Source of the DNA: Methanobacterium sp. UBA44
GTDB taxonomy: Archaea > Methanobacteriota > Methanobacteria > Methanobacteriales > Methanobacteriaceae
DNA length: 64,000 bases
Direction: 5' to 3'
Assembly: GCA_002494885.1 (NCBI GenBank)
Contig: DACV01000008.1
Location: 83,396 to 147,395 of the forward strand
Both the position numbers and the translations under genes were made by a program. Shown here piece after piece: positions 26,541 through 35,214 of this stretch; position 1 is the first letter of the stretch, and every line of letters begins with the position of its first letter. The notes beneath the pieces are model-generated. The model searched no databases. It had not been told where the DNA came from and saw only the letters and a list, made by a program, of their open reading frames with translations.

Positions 26541-26728
26541 CCAAAAATTCATTTTTGGGGTTTACGAACACTTTGTGTTCAGAACATGGACAAATCTATG
26601 ATTTGTCCGGCCACAAAACCATAGTTTTGTAGGCATCAAAAACCTTGGTTTTTGAATGTTCAGGAAATCATAGCAATCGAAAATCACAGATTTTCGTGCT
26701 CCAAACGCTTCGCGTTTGAGAGATTTCC
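26541..26728 (-). repeat. Hairpin island A upstream of the DUF5518-like gene
   Basis: Seven perfect hairpins lie in 188 bp: 26541-26558 (CCAAAAA arms), 26566-26580 (GAACAC/GTGTTC), 26588-26608 (GGACAAAT arms), 26613-26630 (ACAAAAC), 26637-26654 (CAAAAACC), 26678-26696 (CGAAAATC) and 26702-26718 (CAAACGC). Two of the gaps are themselves bridged by long-range stems: GAACAT 26582-26587 with ATGTTC 26656-26661, and GGAAATC 26663-26669 with GATTTCC 26722-26728. The whole would fold into a multi-branched structure. In transcription direction (minus strand) the last hairpin runs directly into the gene's ribosome-binding site, so this is probably a structured 5' leader. Confidence 0.75.
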
Positions 26729-26940
26729 TTCAACTCAATCCTGAGTCAGTATTATTATATTCTTAATCATTAAAATAATTATTCAAAATCTTATTTAAAC
26801 AAATATTTAACCATTTAGTAGTGTAAAATTATTTTAAATAGAAAATTAACTATATATTCACATTAATTAGCCTTTTAAATTATTATTTTATCCTTAAAAA
26901 GAAAAAATAATCTTAATAATCCCCATTATAGACTTTCAAA

Positions 26941-27276
26941 TCACCTTTTTGCTAATATGTATCCAATAGCTCCCCCTAATGCGCCTAAAATAATGTCTAA
27001 AATTATTTGAAGTGTCAAATTTATAAATGAAGTTGTTATAACTAAATACCCTCCAACCATCAATAAAATAATTATTGATACAACACCACCAAGGACCCCA
27101 ATGAGCCCCCCATGAATAATTCCATTTTTTATATCTCTATTTACCCAATAACCCACAATTATTCCTATTATAATTAAACTGATGTAGGAACCTGAATTTC
27201 CAATTACTGCATTTAAAGTTGTAGCAAGTATCACCGCTAAAATAAAGCCAATTATTGATATTCTCCAGTTAATCAT
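26941..27276 (-). CDS. Small DUF5518-like membrane protein
   Basis: A 111-residue four-helix membrane protein with the same glycine-rich layout as its neighbours (GGLIGVLGGVVSIIILLM and a closing GALGGAIGYILAKR). Function is unknown. It lies between two related genes on the same strand but is separated from each by more than 180 bp, so each probably has its own promoter. Confidence 0.65.
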   Translation of the reverse strand: MINWRISIIGFILAVILATTLNAVIGNSGSYISLIIIGIIVGYWVNRDIKNGIIHGGLIGVLGGVVSIIILLMVGGYLVITTSFINLTLQIILDIILGALGGAIGYILAKR

Positions 27277-27465
27277 CCTTATATTCTCCAGTGGATTAAA
27301 TAATGATTCTTTAATTCATATATCTTTTTAATAGTTCAATATGCTTAATAAATCAATGGATTAATAAATAGTTATAAATTCAGCTATTAATAATTGAACT
27401 GGCTTTAAAATATAAAATAACCGCTTTAATTAAGTGAATTTAAAAATAAAAAAAATAAATTAATG

Positions 27466-27738
27466 TTATACATTTCTTCCAGTTACCAGTGAACCTATAG
27501 CTCCACCAATTGCACCTAAAATTATGTCAACAATCCATGCAACTATTAAATATACCCCAATAACTGATGGAGCTAAACCTGCTATTATCACTGCAATCAT
27601 TGGTCCGTATATAGGAGAGAATAATCCAAAAATAAATGATAGCACTATGGCTATGATAGGCCCAACGACTATTGCAGTCCAATTAACCACTACTGCAATT
27701 TTTCTCATCTCCATTATTACATATTTATATATTTTCAT
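27466..27738 (-). CDS. Small DUF5518-like membrane protein
   Basis: An approximately 90-residue membrane protein ending in GAIGGAIGSLVTGRN, the same closing motif as its two neighbours. The true start is uncertain: ATG at 27738 has no ribosome-binding site, while in-frame ATGs at 27714 and 27708 sit within GGAG. Three helices remain in any case. Function is unknown; it appears to be the third copy of a local family expansion. Confidence 0.6.
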   Translation of the reverse strand: MKIYKYVIMEMRKIAVVVNWTAIVVGPIIAIVLSFIFGLFSPIYGPMIAVIIAGLAPSVIGVYLIVAWIVDIILGAIGGAIGSLVTGRNV

Positions 27739-27860
27739 TACAATATTTAATTATTTTTCTTTTAACTGATATTGGGCAATTAAAAGCTTCTAGGCAAATA
27801 AAAACAAAAAAAATAGAGGTGAATTTTCAATAATATTTCAATTTAAATTCATTAAAGAAT

Positions 27861-28985
27861 TTAAAAAATAATTTTGAATTCAGTGCCTTCCAAAGTACTT
27901 ACTTCAATTTTCCCATTAAGTTGTTTAACCAGTTTATTAACCAGCCTTAAACCGGATGTTTCTGTTTTTTCAATATCAATTTCTTTTTTTAAGCCAATTC
28001 CATTATCCGATACAGTTAAAACTGTTTTACTGTTATCAGAATGGAATTTAATATCTATCTGGCCTCTTCTTCCATCTGGAAAGGCGTGTTTTAAAGAATT
28101 AGTTACAATCTCATTTATAATAAGTCCACATGGAATTGCAACATCAATATCCAGAGGTATTCCTTCAACATCCATTTTAAAGGAAATAAGATCAGAATCA
28201 ATTCCATAATAATCAAATAAATAACTGGTTAATTCACGTATATAACATGCAAAATCAATCATTGCAAAGTCTTCTGATTGATAAAGCTTTTCATTAATTA
28301 ATTCCACTGCTTTTGCCCTGTTTTGAATCTCCTGATTAAAATCCTGGGGATTCTTCTGGCCATTCTGGAAATATTCAGCATCAATTATACTAATAATTGT
28401 ATGTAAACTGTTTTGAATTCTCTCCTGAATTTCATCGAGTAATATCTTTTTTTCTTCAAGGGATGCCCTAATTTCTTCTTCAGCCAGTTTACGTTCATTA
28501 ATTTCCCTTCGAAGTTTTTTATTTGCTTCTTTAAGTCCTAATGTGCGTTTTTCAACCAGTTCTTCCAGATGATCCCTGTGTTTAATTAATTCTTCCTGGG
28601 TTGATTTACGCTCAATTGCATAAAAAATGGAACGGGCAAGTAATTTTCCGTCAACTTCCCCTTTCATAAGATAATCCTGAGCTCCCTGATGTACTGCTTC
28701 AATAGCTGTTTCTTCATCAGATTCTCCACTTAATATTACAATAGGCAAGTTTGATTTGCTATTATGCGCTTTGATAAATGTATCAAACCCAGTATTATCT
28801 GGTAAGTTTAGATCTAAAAGTAAAACATCAAATTCGTCATTTTCAAGGCATTCTAATCCTTTATCAAGCCTTTCTACATGGAAAAATTCAAAATTAAAAC
28901 GTTCTACATCTTTAAGCATTTCCTGGATTAATCTAACATCCCTAATATTATCTTCAATTATTAAAATTCTGATAGAATCACCCAT
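27861..28985 (-). CDS. Receiver domain-histidine kinase (HisKA_2 type) without the phospho-acceptor histidine
   Basis: The 374-residue protein has an N-terminal receiver domain (acidic pocket E11/D12, phosphate-accepting D58, S86, K108), a long coiled coil (residues about 125-183), a HisKA_2-like dimerisation segment and an HATPase_c domain with an N-box (IINEIVTNSLKHAF) and G-box (DNGIGL). At the place where HisKA_2 kinases read E-[IV]-H-H-R, this protein reads E185-I-Q-E-R189, so neither histidine is present; H195 is the only nearby one. It may act without autophosphorylation on that site. It is co-directional with the FilR1-like regulator 57 bp upstream, echoing known kinase-FilR pairs of methanogens. 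Confidence 0.85.
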   Translation of the reverse strand: MGDSIRILIIEDNIRDVRLIQEMLKDVERFNFEFFHVERLDKGLECLENDEFDVLLLDLNLPDNTGFDTFIKAHNSKSNLPIVILSGESDEETAIEAVHQGAQDYLMKGEVDGKLLARSIFYAIERKSTQEELIKHRDHLEELVEKRTLGLKEANKKLRREINERKLAEEEIRASLEEKKILLDEIQERIQNSLHTIISIIDAEYFQNGQKNPQDFNQEIQNRAKAVELINEKLYQSEDFAMIDFACYIRELTSYLFDYYGIDSDLISFKMDVEGIPLDIDVAIPCGLIINEIVTNSLKHAFPDGRRGQIDIKFHSDNSKTVLTVSDNGIGLKKEIDIEKTETSGLRLVNKLVKQLNGKIEVSTLEGTEFKIIF

Positions 28986-29042
28986 CTAAATTTGCACCCC
29001 AGCATTATTGTTTAATTTTATCAAAATCAATAAACCTATTAT

Positions 29043-29852
29043 TTATAATTTAACCTCTTCTGCTTGTTCTAAATAATAATTAAATAAGCGATTGCCCCAT
29101 TCTATGGCTTCTTTATCTTTGCTTATTAAATATTTGTGAAGATCATAGATTCCATCTGTTGAAAAAAGACCTAAAGCAAGAAAATTGTCTGCTACTGTAA
29201 AAGACAGTTTTATGTCTTCAATTTTCCATAACTTGAAATTTTTTTCTAAAAGTGCCTTTTTAAGGTTCTCCCGACCTTTTATCTCAATCCATTTTTCTAA
29301 AACTTCTGATGTCAACATAAGTTGCATCGAACTTTTTTCCAGTATTTCCTCAAACATCTCTATTTTCTGGGGAAGAAGAACAGATGATATGTATCTTACT
29401 TCATTTGCCTTTGATAATAGCTCTGCATGAATTGTTTGGGGTTTCATTACATCTGTAGGTGTTGATTCAACTACAAATGAATTATTGAGACTTCCAATCC
29501 TTTCAAGTAAATATTCAGGTATTGCTCCTATTTCATGCTTTAAAAGTATTTTCTCAAGCTCTCCTAATGAAGTGAATGCTTTAATCAAGTTAGTGAGATT
29601 AAGTACAACAATTTTTCCAGTTTGAGATAGAGAGTATCCTCCCGATTTTTTTAAAATGAGATTTCTTTCTTCAAGCTGGCTCATTCCATGTAAAATTGTT
29701 GAAGAGTTCAAATTGGTTTTATCCTTAAGGTCACCCAAATTTTTTGATCCTTGATTCAAAACTATGATAATCTTTGTTCTAACATCAGAAGCTGTAAGGA
29801 ACTTTAAATCATCTCTAACTTTTTCATAAAGCTTTAAAATATTTGAAGACAT
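29043..29852 (-). CDS. FilR1/DUF1724-type winged-helix regulator
   Basis: A 269-residue archaeal transcription factor: an N-terminal winged helix (residues about 15-75, with the recognition region NLNSSTILHGMSQLEERNL) and a C-terminal domain of the FilR1 (methanogenesis regulatory) type, containing the PTDVMKPQ and ADNFLALGLFSTDGIYD segments typical of it. Members regulate methanogenesis or cell-surface genes in methanogens. It lies just upstream of the receiver-kinase gene and could be its output partner. The TATA region upstream carries an inverted repeat (29980-29996) that may allow self-regulation. Confidence 0.85.
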   Translation of the reverse strand: MSSNILKLYEKVRDDLKFLTASDVRTKIIIVLNQGSKNLGDLKDKTNLNSSTILHGMSQLEERNLILKKSGGYSLSQTGKIVVLNLTNLIKAFTSLGELEKILLKHEIGAIPEYLLERIGSLNNSFVVESTPTDVMKPQTIHAELLSKANEVRYISSVLLPQKIEMFEEILEKSSMQLMLTSEVLEKWIEIKGRENLKKALLEKNFKLWKIEDIKLSFTVADNFLALGLFSTDGIYDLHKYLISKDKEAIEWGNRLFNYYLEQAEEVKL

Positions 29853-30330
29853 TCTTTTTACCCTTTAAATTAAATTAATAGATGTGATCACATGTTATAT
29901 TGTGTTTATTTCCCTAATTTTTCCCCTAATTCCTTTAATTCCATTATTCTCCTAATTAAAATCATAAATTACCTGATTTTTCGTTATATAAACGAATTAT
30001 TTGTAAAGATATCGAAATAACTAATACTTCCAATCAATTTTTGTTTTTTTTACTTATTATTTTTTATGATATTAATCTCCAATTAGAATTCTATAATAAA
30101 GGATTTTTTTATGTTTTTTAATCTAATAGTAATTAAAATCCTTTTATTCAGCTTATTAATATAAAAAATATTGAAAAATATCTTATCCTTTAATTAAATA
30201 TTATTGGAGAATTAAAATTATTATTTAAAAAAATCATAATATTTATAGAAATTATCCAATGGTGTTTATCATTAAAAATTAATTCTGTAAACATGATTTA
30301 AATCCCATATAATTATTTTAAAGGATTAAA
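29853..30330. other. Divergent intergenic region FilR1/sulP
   Basis: No gene is seen over 478 bp. The region is very AT-rich with T runs. It must contain divergent promoters; the only clear element is the inverted repeat at 29980-29996. Confidence 0.5.
29980..29996 (-). promoter_or_regulatory. TATA box inside an inverted repeat
   Basis: TTCGTT-ATATA-AACGAA: the arms are perfect and the centre reads as a TATA box on the minus strand, about 130 bp before the FilR1-type gene. A regulator bound here would cover the box, which would fit autoregulation. Confidence 0.35.
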
Positions 30331-32034
30331 ATGAAGTATATAAAGGATAAAATTGTTGACAAGTATGATGACTGGATTTTAGGTGGTATATTACCATTAA
30401 AACCCAATGTAACTTCTGAAATTATTGCTGGGTTAATTTTGGCCGCTATTGCTATTCCCGAAGTCATGGGTTATGCTAAAATAGCAGGAATGCCCATTAT
30501 AACTGGTCTTTACACTATTTTACTTCCAATAGCCATATTTGCTATTTTTTGTTCTTCGCGCCACCTCATAGTTGGTGCTGATTCTGCAACTGCAGCAATT
30601 CTGGTAAGTACGTTGGTAACAGTGGCGGCTATTGGAAGTCGTGACTACATTGCATTAGTTTCGTGGGTGGCTTTATTATGTGCAGTACTCCTTTTTATAG
30701 CCCGAATATTTAAGTTAGGTTTTATAGCAGATTTTATGTCCCGAACAGTGCTGGTGGGTTTCCTTACAGGAGTTGGAATCCAGGTAGCCATAAGTCAAAT
30801 ATCAACTATGCTTGGATTATCAGGAGGAGAAATGGGTTTAGACACAATTCCACAATTAATCAACATTATTATGAACGTTTCCCATATTAACATATCTACA
30901 ATTTTAATATCAGCCATTGTAATTATTGTAATCTTAGTATTTCGTTATATTTCACCTAAAATTCCTGGAGCATTAATAGCAGTTATAGGAACAATTTTGG
31001 TCAGTTCATTACTTAATTTTCCAGGCCTTGGCATTTCTATAATAGGTACTGTGCCAAGTGGATTTCCATCTATTGCTATACCATCTTTATCAGCTATAAA
31101 TGCAGATAATTTTCAAAGTTTACTCGTAGCTGCATTTACCTGTTTTATAATAATAATTGCCCAGAGTGCAGCAACTTCCAGGGCTTATGCATTCCGTTTT
31201 TCAGAAGATCTCAATGAAGATAAGGATATCTTAGGTCTTGCACTTGCAAATGGTGCTGCTGGATTAACAGGTACTTTTGTGGTTAATGGGAGCCCTACAA
31301 AAACAGAAATCGCAGATAGTGCCGGAAGTCGAAGCCAGTTAACTTCACTTGTAACAGCATTTGTAGTTCTACTGGTTCTCTTATTCTTTACAAAACCAAT
31401 ATCATTCATGCCCAATGCAACTTTAGCCAGTGTTGTATTTTTAATTGGACTTAATATGGTGGACATTAAAGGATTAAATGATATTCGCAGTAAAATCAAA
31501 TCAGAATACTATTTAGCCATTTTAACCGCGTTTACTGTAATTTTAACCGGTGTTTTATGGGGAATAATACTATCTATAATTTTATCAATGCTTTTACATT
31601 TAAGTCATAGTTATAGAGCAGTTAATAGCATTTTAATAAAAAATAAAGAGGGTAAATGGATTTTTGCCCCAGTTAAGTATGGAGAATCATCAGAAAAAGG
31701 CATTATCGTATACAGATTTAATCGGGATTTATACTATGCAAATTCTGATTTACTACGCCGCCAAGTACTTAAACTGGTAAAAGAAGCTGAAAATCCTATA
31801 AGATGGTTTGTATTGGATGCAGGTGGATTTGAGGCGATTGATTATACTTCCGCAGAAATGTTAAAGGATTTACACCATGAATTGGTAGGAAAAAAAGTTA
31901 AATTAGTCATAACAACTTCTATACCAGAGCTTAAAGATCAACTTGAATATCTGGGCCTAAACGAAATTATAGGTCGTGAAAATATTTACGTTAGTGCCCG
32001 TGAAGCAATTGAAGCCTTTGAATCCCAAAACTAA
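30331..32034 (+). CDS. SulP-family inorganic anion transporter with STAS domain
   Basis: The 567-residue protein has a SulP transporter core of about 12-14 membrane helices with the family signature region (GLYTILLPIAIFAIFCSSRH, then VGADSATAA) and a C-terminal STAS domain from about residue 450 (YRFNRDLYYANSDLLRRQV...WFVLDAGGFEAIDYTSAEML). It would import sulfate, bicarbonate or another oxyanion; the substrate cannot be told. The ATG follows AAAGGATTAAA. It is not in an operon with recognised sulfur genes. Confidence 0.92.
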   Translation: MKYIKDKIVDKYDDWILGGILPLKPNVTSEIIAGLILAAIAIPEVMGYAKIAGMPIITGLYTILLPIAIFAIFCSSRHLIVGADSATAAILVSTLVTVAAIGSRDYIALVSWVALLCAVLLFIARIFKLGFIADFMSRTVLVGFLTGVGIQVAISQISTMLGLSGGEMGLDTIPQLINIIMNVSHINISTILISAIVIIVILVFRYISPKIPGALIAVIGTILVSSLLNFPGLGISIIGTVPSGFPSIAIPSLSAINADNFQSLLVAAFTCFIIIIAQSAATSRAYAFRFSEDLNEDKDILGLALANGAAGLTGTFVVNGSPTKTEIADSAGSRSQLTSLVTAFVVLLVLLFFTKPISFMPNATLASVVFLIGLNMVDIKGLNDIRSKIKSEYYLAILTAFTVILTGVLWGIILSIILSMLLHLSHSYRAVNSILIKNKEGKWIFAPVKYGESSEKGIIVYRFNRDLYYANSDLLRRQVLKLVKEAENPIRWFVLDAGGFEAIDYTSAEMLKDLHHELVGKKVKLVITTSIPELKDQLEYLGLNEIIGRENIYVSAREAIEAFESQN

Positions 32035-32216
32035 TTATAATTAGATACTTAATTTTTAAGCTCTTATTTAAACTGTTATTTATGCTTATATTAATATATT
32101 GAAAACTTTTCATCTCTAAATTCAATAGAATATTTTGCTAAATGTCCTTTTTTCCCGTTTTCGGCGTGGTATATATCCCCTTATTATCTTTAATTATAGT
32201 TAGATACTTAATTTTT
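32032..32216 (+). repeat. 26-bp direct repeat flanking 133 bp
   Basis: A 26-bp sequence (starting TAATTATAATTAGATACTTA) at 32032-32057 recurs at 32191-32216 with a single mismatch. The first copy includes the sulP stop codon; the second stands alone. The DNA between holds no gene. The repeat may mark an old insertion or a local duplication. Confidence 0.6.
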
Positions 32217-32527
32217 TTGATTATGTTTTATTCATTAATGGATTATAGGTTGAAGTCTTATAACTCTTTTAAACAAGCTATATTTTTTTTAAGTAAAGTT
32301 TAATTACTCAGGTTCTTCACTATAAATTGTTTTTTAGATTATTGGAGAATGTAGGAACCATACGAATTTCATTTCGTGGCCCGAAACAAAAGTTTCGGGG
32401 GCCCAAAATGCACATCAGATATCTGTATAATTTTTCTCCCCATGTCTGCACCAATTTAATAAATATTATTTGCCTGAGTAAATATAATACTTTATAACAT
32501 AATAATATTATTCAATGGAGAAATTAA
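32217..32527. other. Intergenic region between sulP and the second permease
   Basis: Together with 32035-32190 this makes a 493-bp gene-free stretch. It contains hairpin island B (32361-32425) and AT-rich DNA, and presumably the promoter of the permease at 32528. Confidence 0.5.
32361..32425. repeat. Hairpin island B
   Basis: An 8-bp perfect hairpin CCCGAAAC-AAAA-GTTTCGGG (32380-32399) is preceded by a weaker one with ACGAA/TTCGT arms (32362-32377) and a GGCC linker, and followed by the palindrome CAGATATCTG (32416-32425). The CGAAAC/GTTTCG arms recur in islands C and D. Here the island is about 100 bp from the next start codon and does not touch its ribosome-binding site. Confidence 0.6.
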
Positions 32528-33835
32528 ATGAAAGAAGTTAAAACCAATGCCACAATAGGATTATGGTCTGCAATTGCAATTGGTATAGGGGGGATGATAG
32601 GCGCAGGCATATTCTCCATTCTGGGCCTTGGAATAAAGATAAGTGGGAATTTCATTTATATCTCTTTTATTGCCGGAGGCATTATTGCTCTTTTAAGCGC
32701 CTATTCTTATGCTAAATTGAGTATAAATTATCCCTCTGCTGGAGGTTCAGTTGAATTTCTTATAAGGGGCTTTGGAGACAGCACCCTGAGTGGAGGATTC
32801 AACTTTTTGCTCTGGTCAGGATATATATTTGCTTTGAGCCTATATGCGGAAGCATTTGGAATTTACGCTTCAACATTTCTACCTGTAACTATTTCAAGCA
32901 TTGGTGCTCACATTATATCTATTTTAATCATCTTAGGGTTCACTTTAATCAATTTTCTGGGCCCCGAAGTTGTTGGAAGATCAGAAACTTTTATAGTAGG
33001 CGTTAAAGTAAGCATCTTAATCATATTTGCTTCTTTAGGATTTCTTTTTATAAAAGGATCCCTTTTATCTATTTCGAATTTTCCAGGTGCCTTTGGTATT
33101 TTAACTGCAACAGCAATAGTATTTTTGGGATATGAAGGCTTTGGTCTTATCTCTAATACAGCAGAAGACATCAAAAATCCACGTAAAAACATTCCCAGAG
33201 CACTTTATATGGCTATTATCTTTGCAATACTCATTTATGTCACTGTTTCTCTTGCTGTAGTTGGAAATTTACCCCTTCCTGAGATAATTAAAACTTCTGA
33301 TTATGCTCTTGCAGCAGCTGCAAAACCATTTGCAGGATCTATAGGGTTTACAATAATTGCAATAGCTGCTTTATTCTCAACAGCATCTGCAATTAATGCT
33401 ACACTCTATGGAGGAGTGAATGTAAGTTATTTAATGGCAAAAAAAGGCGAATTACCATTATTTTTCACAATAAAGAAGTGGAGGGATGCAAGAGAGGGCC
33501 TGTTTATAACTTCAGGTCTTGTAATTATTTTAACATTATTCCTTGATTTAAACAATGTGGCCATGATGGGAAGTGCTTTATTTTTAATAATATACTCAGG
33601 AGTTAATTTTTCTCATCTAAAGCTCCATAAAAAAACTAAATCAAATAAATATATCATCTGGCTTGCTATTTCAGGCTGTTTATTTTCATTTATTGTGCTG
33701 ATTTACTACATACTGCTTAATTCACCTAAAACACTGCTAGTCCTTATCCTTGTACTGATTTTCTCATTTTTAATTGAATATTTATATCGTAGATATTCAA
33801 GAAGAACACTTAAAAAACGAAAAGTAACCAATTAA
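32528..33835 (+). CDS. APC-family amino acid permease
   Basis: The 435-residue protein has about 12 membrane helices and the APC first-helix signature (AIGIGGMIGAGIFSILGLG), the helix 3-4 region (YPSAGGSVEFLIRGFG) and the conserved FLGYEGFGLISNTAEDIKNPRKNIPRA-type loop (about residue 195-222). It is a distinct branch from the permease at 5466. The substrate is unknown. The ATG follows GGAGA. It ends in a basic cytosolic tail. No partner genes are adjacent. Confidence 0.92.
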   Translation: MKEVKTNATIGLWSAIAIGIGGMIGAGIFSILGLGIKISGNFIYISFIAGGIIALLSAYSYAKLSINYPSAGGSVEFLIRGFGDSTLSGGFNFLLWSGYIFALSLYAEAFGIYASTFLPVTISSIGAHIISILIILGFTLINFLGPEVVGRSETFIVGVKVSILIIFASLGFLFIKGSLLSISNFPGAFGILTATAIVFLGYEGFGLISNTAEDIKNPRKNIPRALYMAIIFAILIYVTVSLAVVGNLPLPEIIKTSDYALAAAAKPFAGSIGFTIIAIAALFSTASAINATLYGGVNVSYLMAKKGELPLFFTIKKWRDAREGLFITSGLVIILTLFLDLNNVAMMGSALFLIIYSGVNFSHLKLHKKTKSNKYIIWLAISGCLFSFIVLIYYILLNSPKTLLVLILVLIFSFLIEYLYRRYSRRTLKKRKVTN

Positions 33836-33949
33836 AACAGTCTAGCCTCTATAATAAAATTAAGACATACTTTAAAAATAAAAAAATACTTCTTAAATTA
33901 TAAACATAATATCATCTTAATCTAATAAAAATATCAGGACAGTTACAAA

Positions 33950-35188
33950 ATGACTTATACTTTAATTTATAACGGAACACTAATTGACGGCACCGGAGGT
34001 ATGCCCATACCTAATGCTGTCATTTTAATTAAAGATAATCAAATTATTGATATTGGAACGGAAGATTCCATTTATTTGCCAGAAAAGGAAGTTAAAAGGA
34101 TCGATGCCAATGACATGTTTATTCTACCAGGATTTATAGATACTCATGTCCATATAATGGCAAATGGATTTAAACTGGAAGATACAATGTATAATCCTCT
34201 CTCTTTTTACTTTTATAGAGCAACAGAGAATTTAAGAGATACAATTAATGCTGGAGTAACTACAATCAGAGATGCTGGCCTTGCAGATATCGGTGTTAAA
34301 AAAGCTGTTGAAGAGGATTTAATTGTTGGCCCAAGAATGCTTATCAGCGTGATGCCTCTTTCTATAAGCGGAGGTCACTTCGACCGCTATCTAAATTCCG
34401 GATTTGATATGAGAGAAACATATCCTGGACTTCCTGAAAGCATTTGTGATGGAAAACAAGAAGTACGTAAAAGAGTAAGGGAAATCCTTCGTGCAGGAGC
34501 TGATTTCATCAAGGTAATGGTTACGGGAGGGGTTATGAGCGTTAATGACGGACCAGATGAAACACAATTTACAATTGAAGAATTAAAAGTAATGGTAGAA
34601 GAAGGTAAATTCCGTAACGACACTAAAGTAATGGCCCATGGTCATGGGGCAGAAGGCATTAAAAACGCTTTAAAAGTAGGAGTTTACTCAATAGAACATG
34701 GTACTTATATTGATGATGAAGCAATTCAGATGATGGTTGATCAGGAAACCTATCTTGTTCCAACATGCGTAGTAATAAAATACAACAAGAAATATGCTGA
34801 AGCAGGAGAATTACCTGAATACAGCCGGAAACAGGCTATTGAAATTGTAGATATACATGAAAAAAATATTAGAAAAGCCTATGAGGCTGGAGTCCGAATT
34901 GTAATGGGTACAGATTGTGGAGTTGTTCCCCATGGGCTTAATTTAGAAGAATTAAGGTTTTTATGCGATATTGGTATGAGTCCTGAAGAAGCCATTATGG
35001 CAGGGACCAAGCATGCTGCTGAATGTCTTGGAATGGATGATAAAATCGGTACAATTGAAAAAGGTAAATTTGCTGACATTATTATCAGTAAAAAGGATCC
35101 TATTGCCTATATAAAGTCTTTAGGGAATCCAGATAATATTGTAATGGTAATAAAAGAAGGTAAAATCATTAAAAACCTTACAAATTGA
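33950..35188 (+). CDS. Metal-dependent amidohydrolase (imidazolonepropionase/prolidase-like)
   Basis: The 412-residue protein belongs to the amidohydrolase superfamily. The first metal-binding motif D-T-H-V-H (residues about 64-68) is intact; the lysine bridging the metals lies in DFIKVMVTGGV; further ligands come from AHGHGAEGI and the EHGTYID region, and the closing aspartate from VMGTDCGV. Relatives cleave peptide or ring amide bonds; the substrate is not predictable. The gene ends 26 bp before the copper ATPase start, on the same strand, so they may be co-transcribed. Confidence 0.88.
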   Translation: MTYTLIYNGTLIDGTGGMPIPNAVILIKDNQIIDIGTEDSIYLPEKEVKRIDANDMFILPGFIDTHVHIMANGFKLEDTMYNPLSFYFYRATENLRDTINAGVTTIRDAGLADIGVKKAVEEDLIVGPRMLISVMPLSISGGHFDRYLNSGFDMRETYPGLPESICDGKQEVRKRVREILRAGADFIKVMVTGGVMSVNDGPDETQFTIEELKVMVEEGKFRNDTKVMAHGHGAEGIKNALKVGVYSIEHGTYIDDEAIQMMVDQETYLVPTCVVIKYNKKYAEAGELPEYSRKQAIEIVDIHEKNIRKAYEAGVRIVMGTDCGVVPHGLNLEELRFLCDIGMSPEEAIMAGTKHAAECLGMDDKIGTIEKGKFADIIISKKDPIAYIKSLGNPDNIVMVIKEGKIIKNLTN

Positions 35189-35214
35189 TTTTAAAGAATA
35201 TAAGGGGTAAATCT

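Noticed and set aside
26529..26740. CRISPR array (regular short repeats upstream of the DUF5518-like gene)
   Set aside because: The hairpins differ from each other and spacing is irregular; there are no identical direct repeats or spacers.
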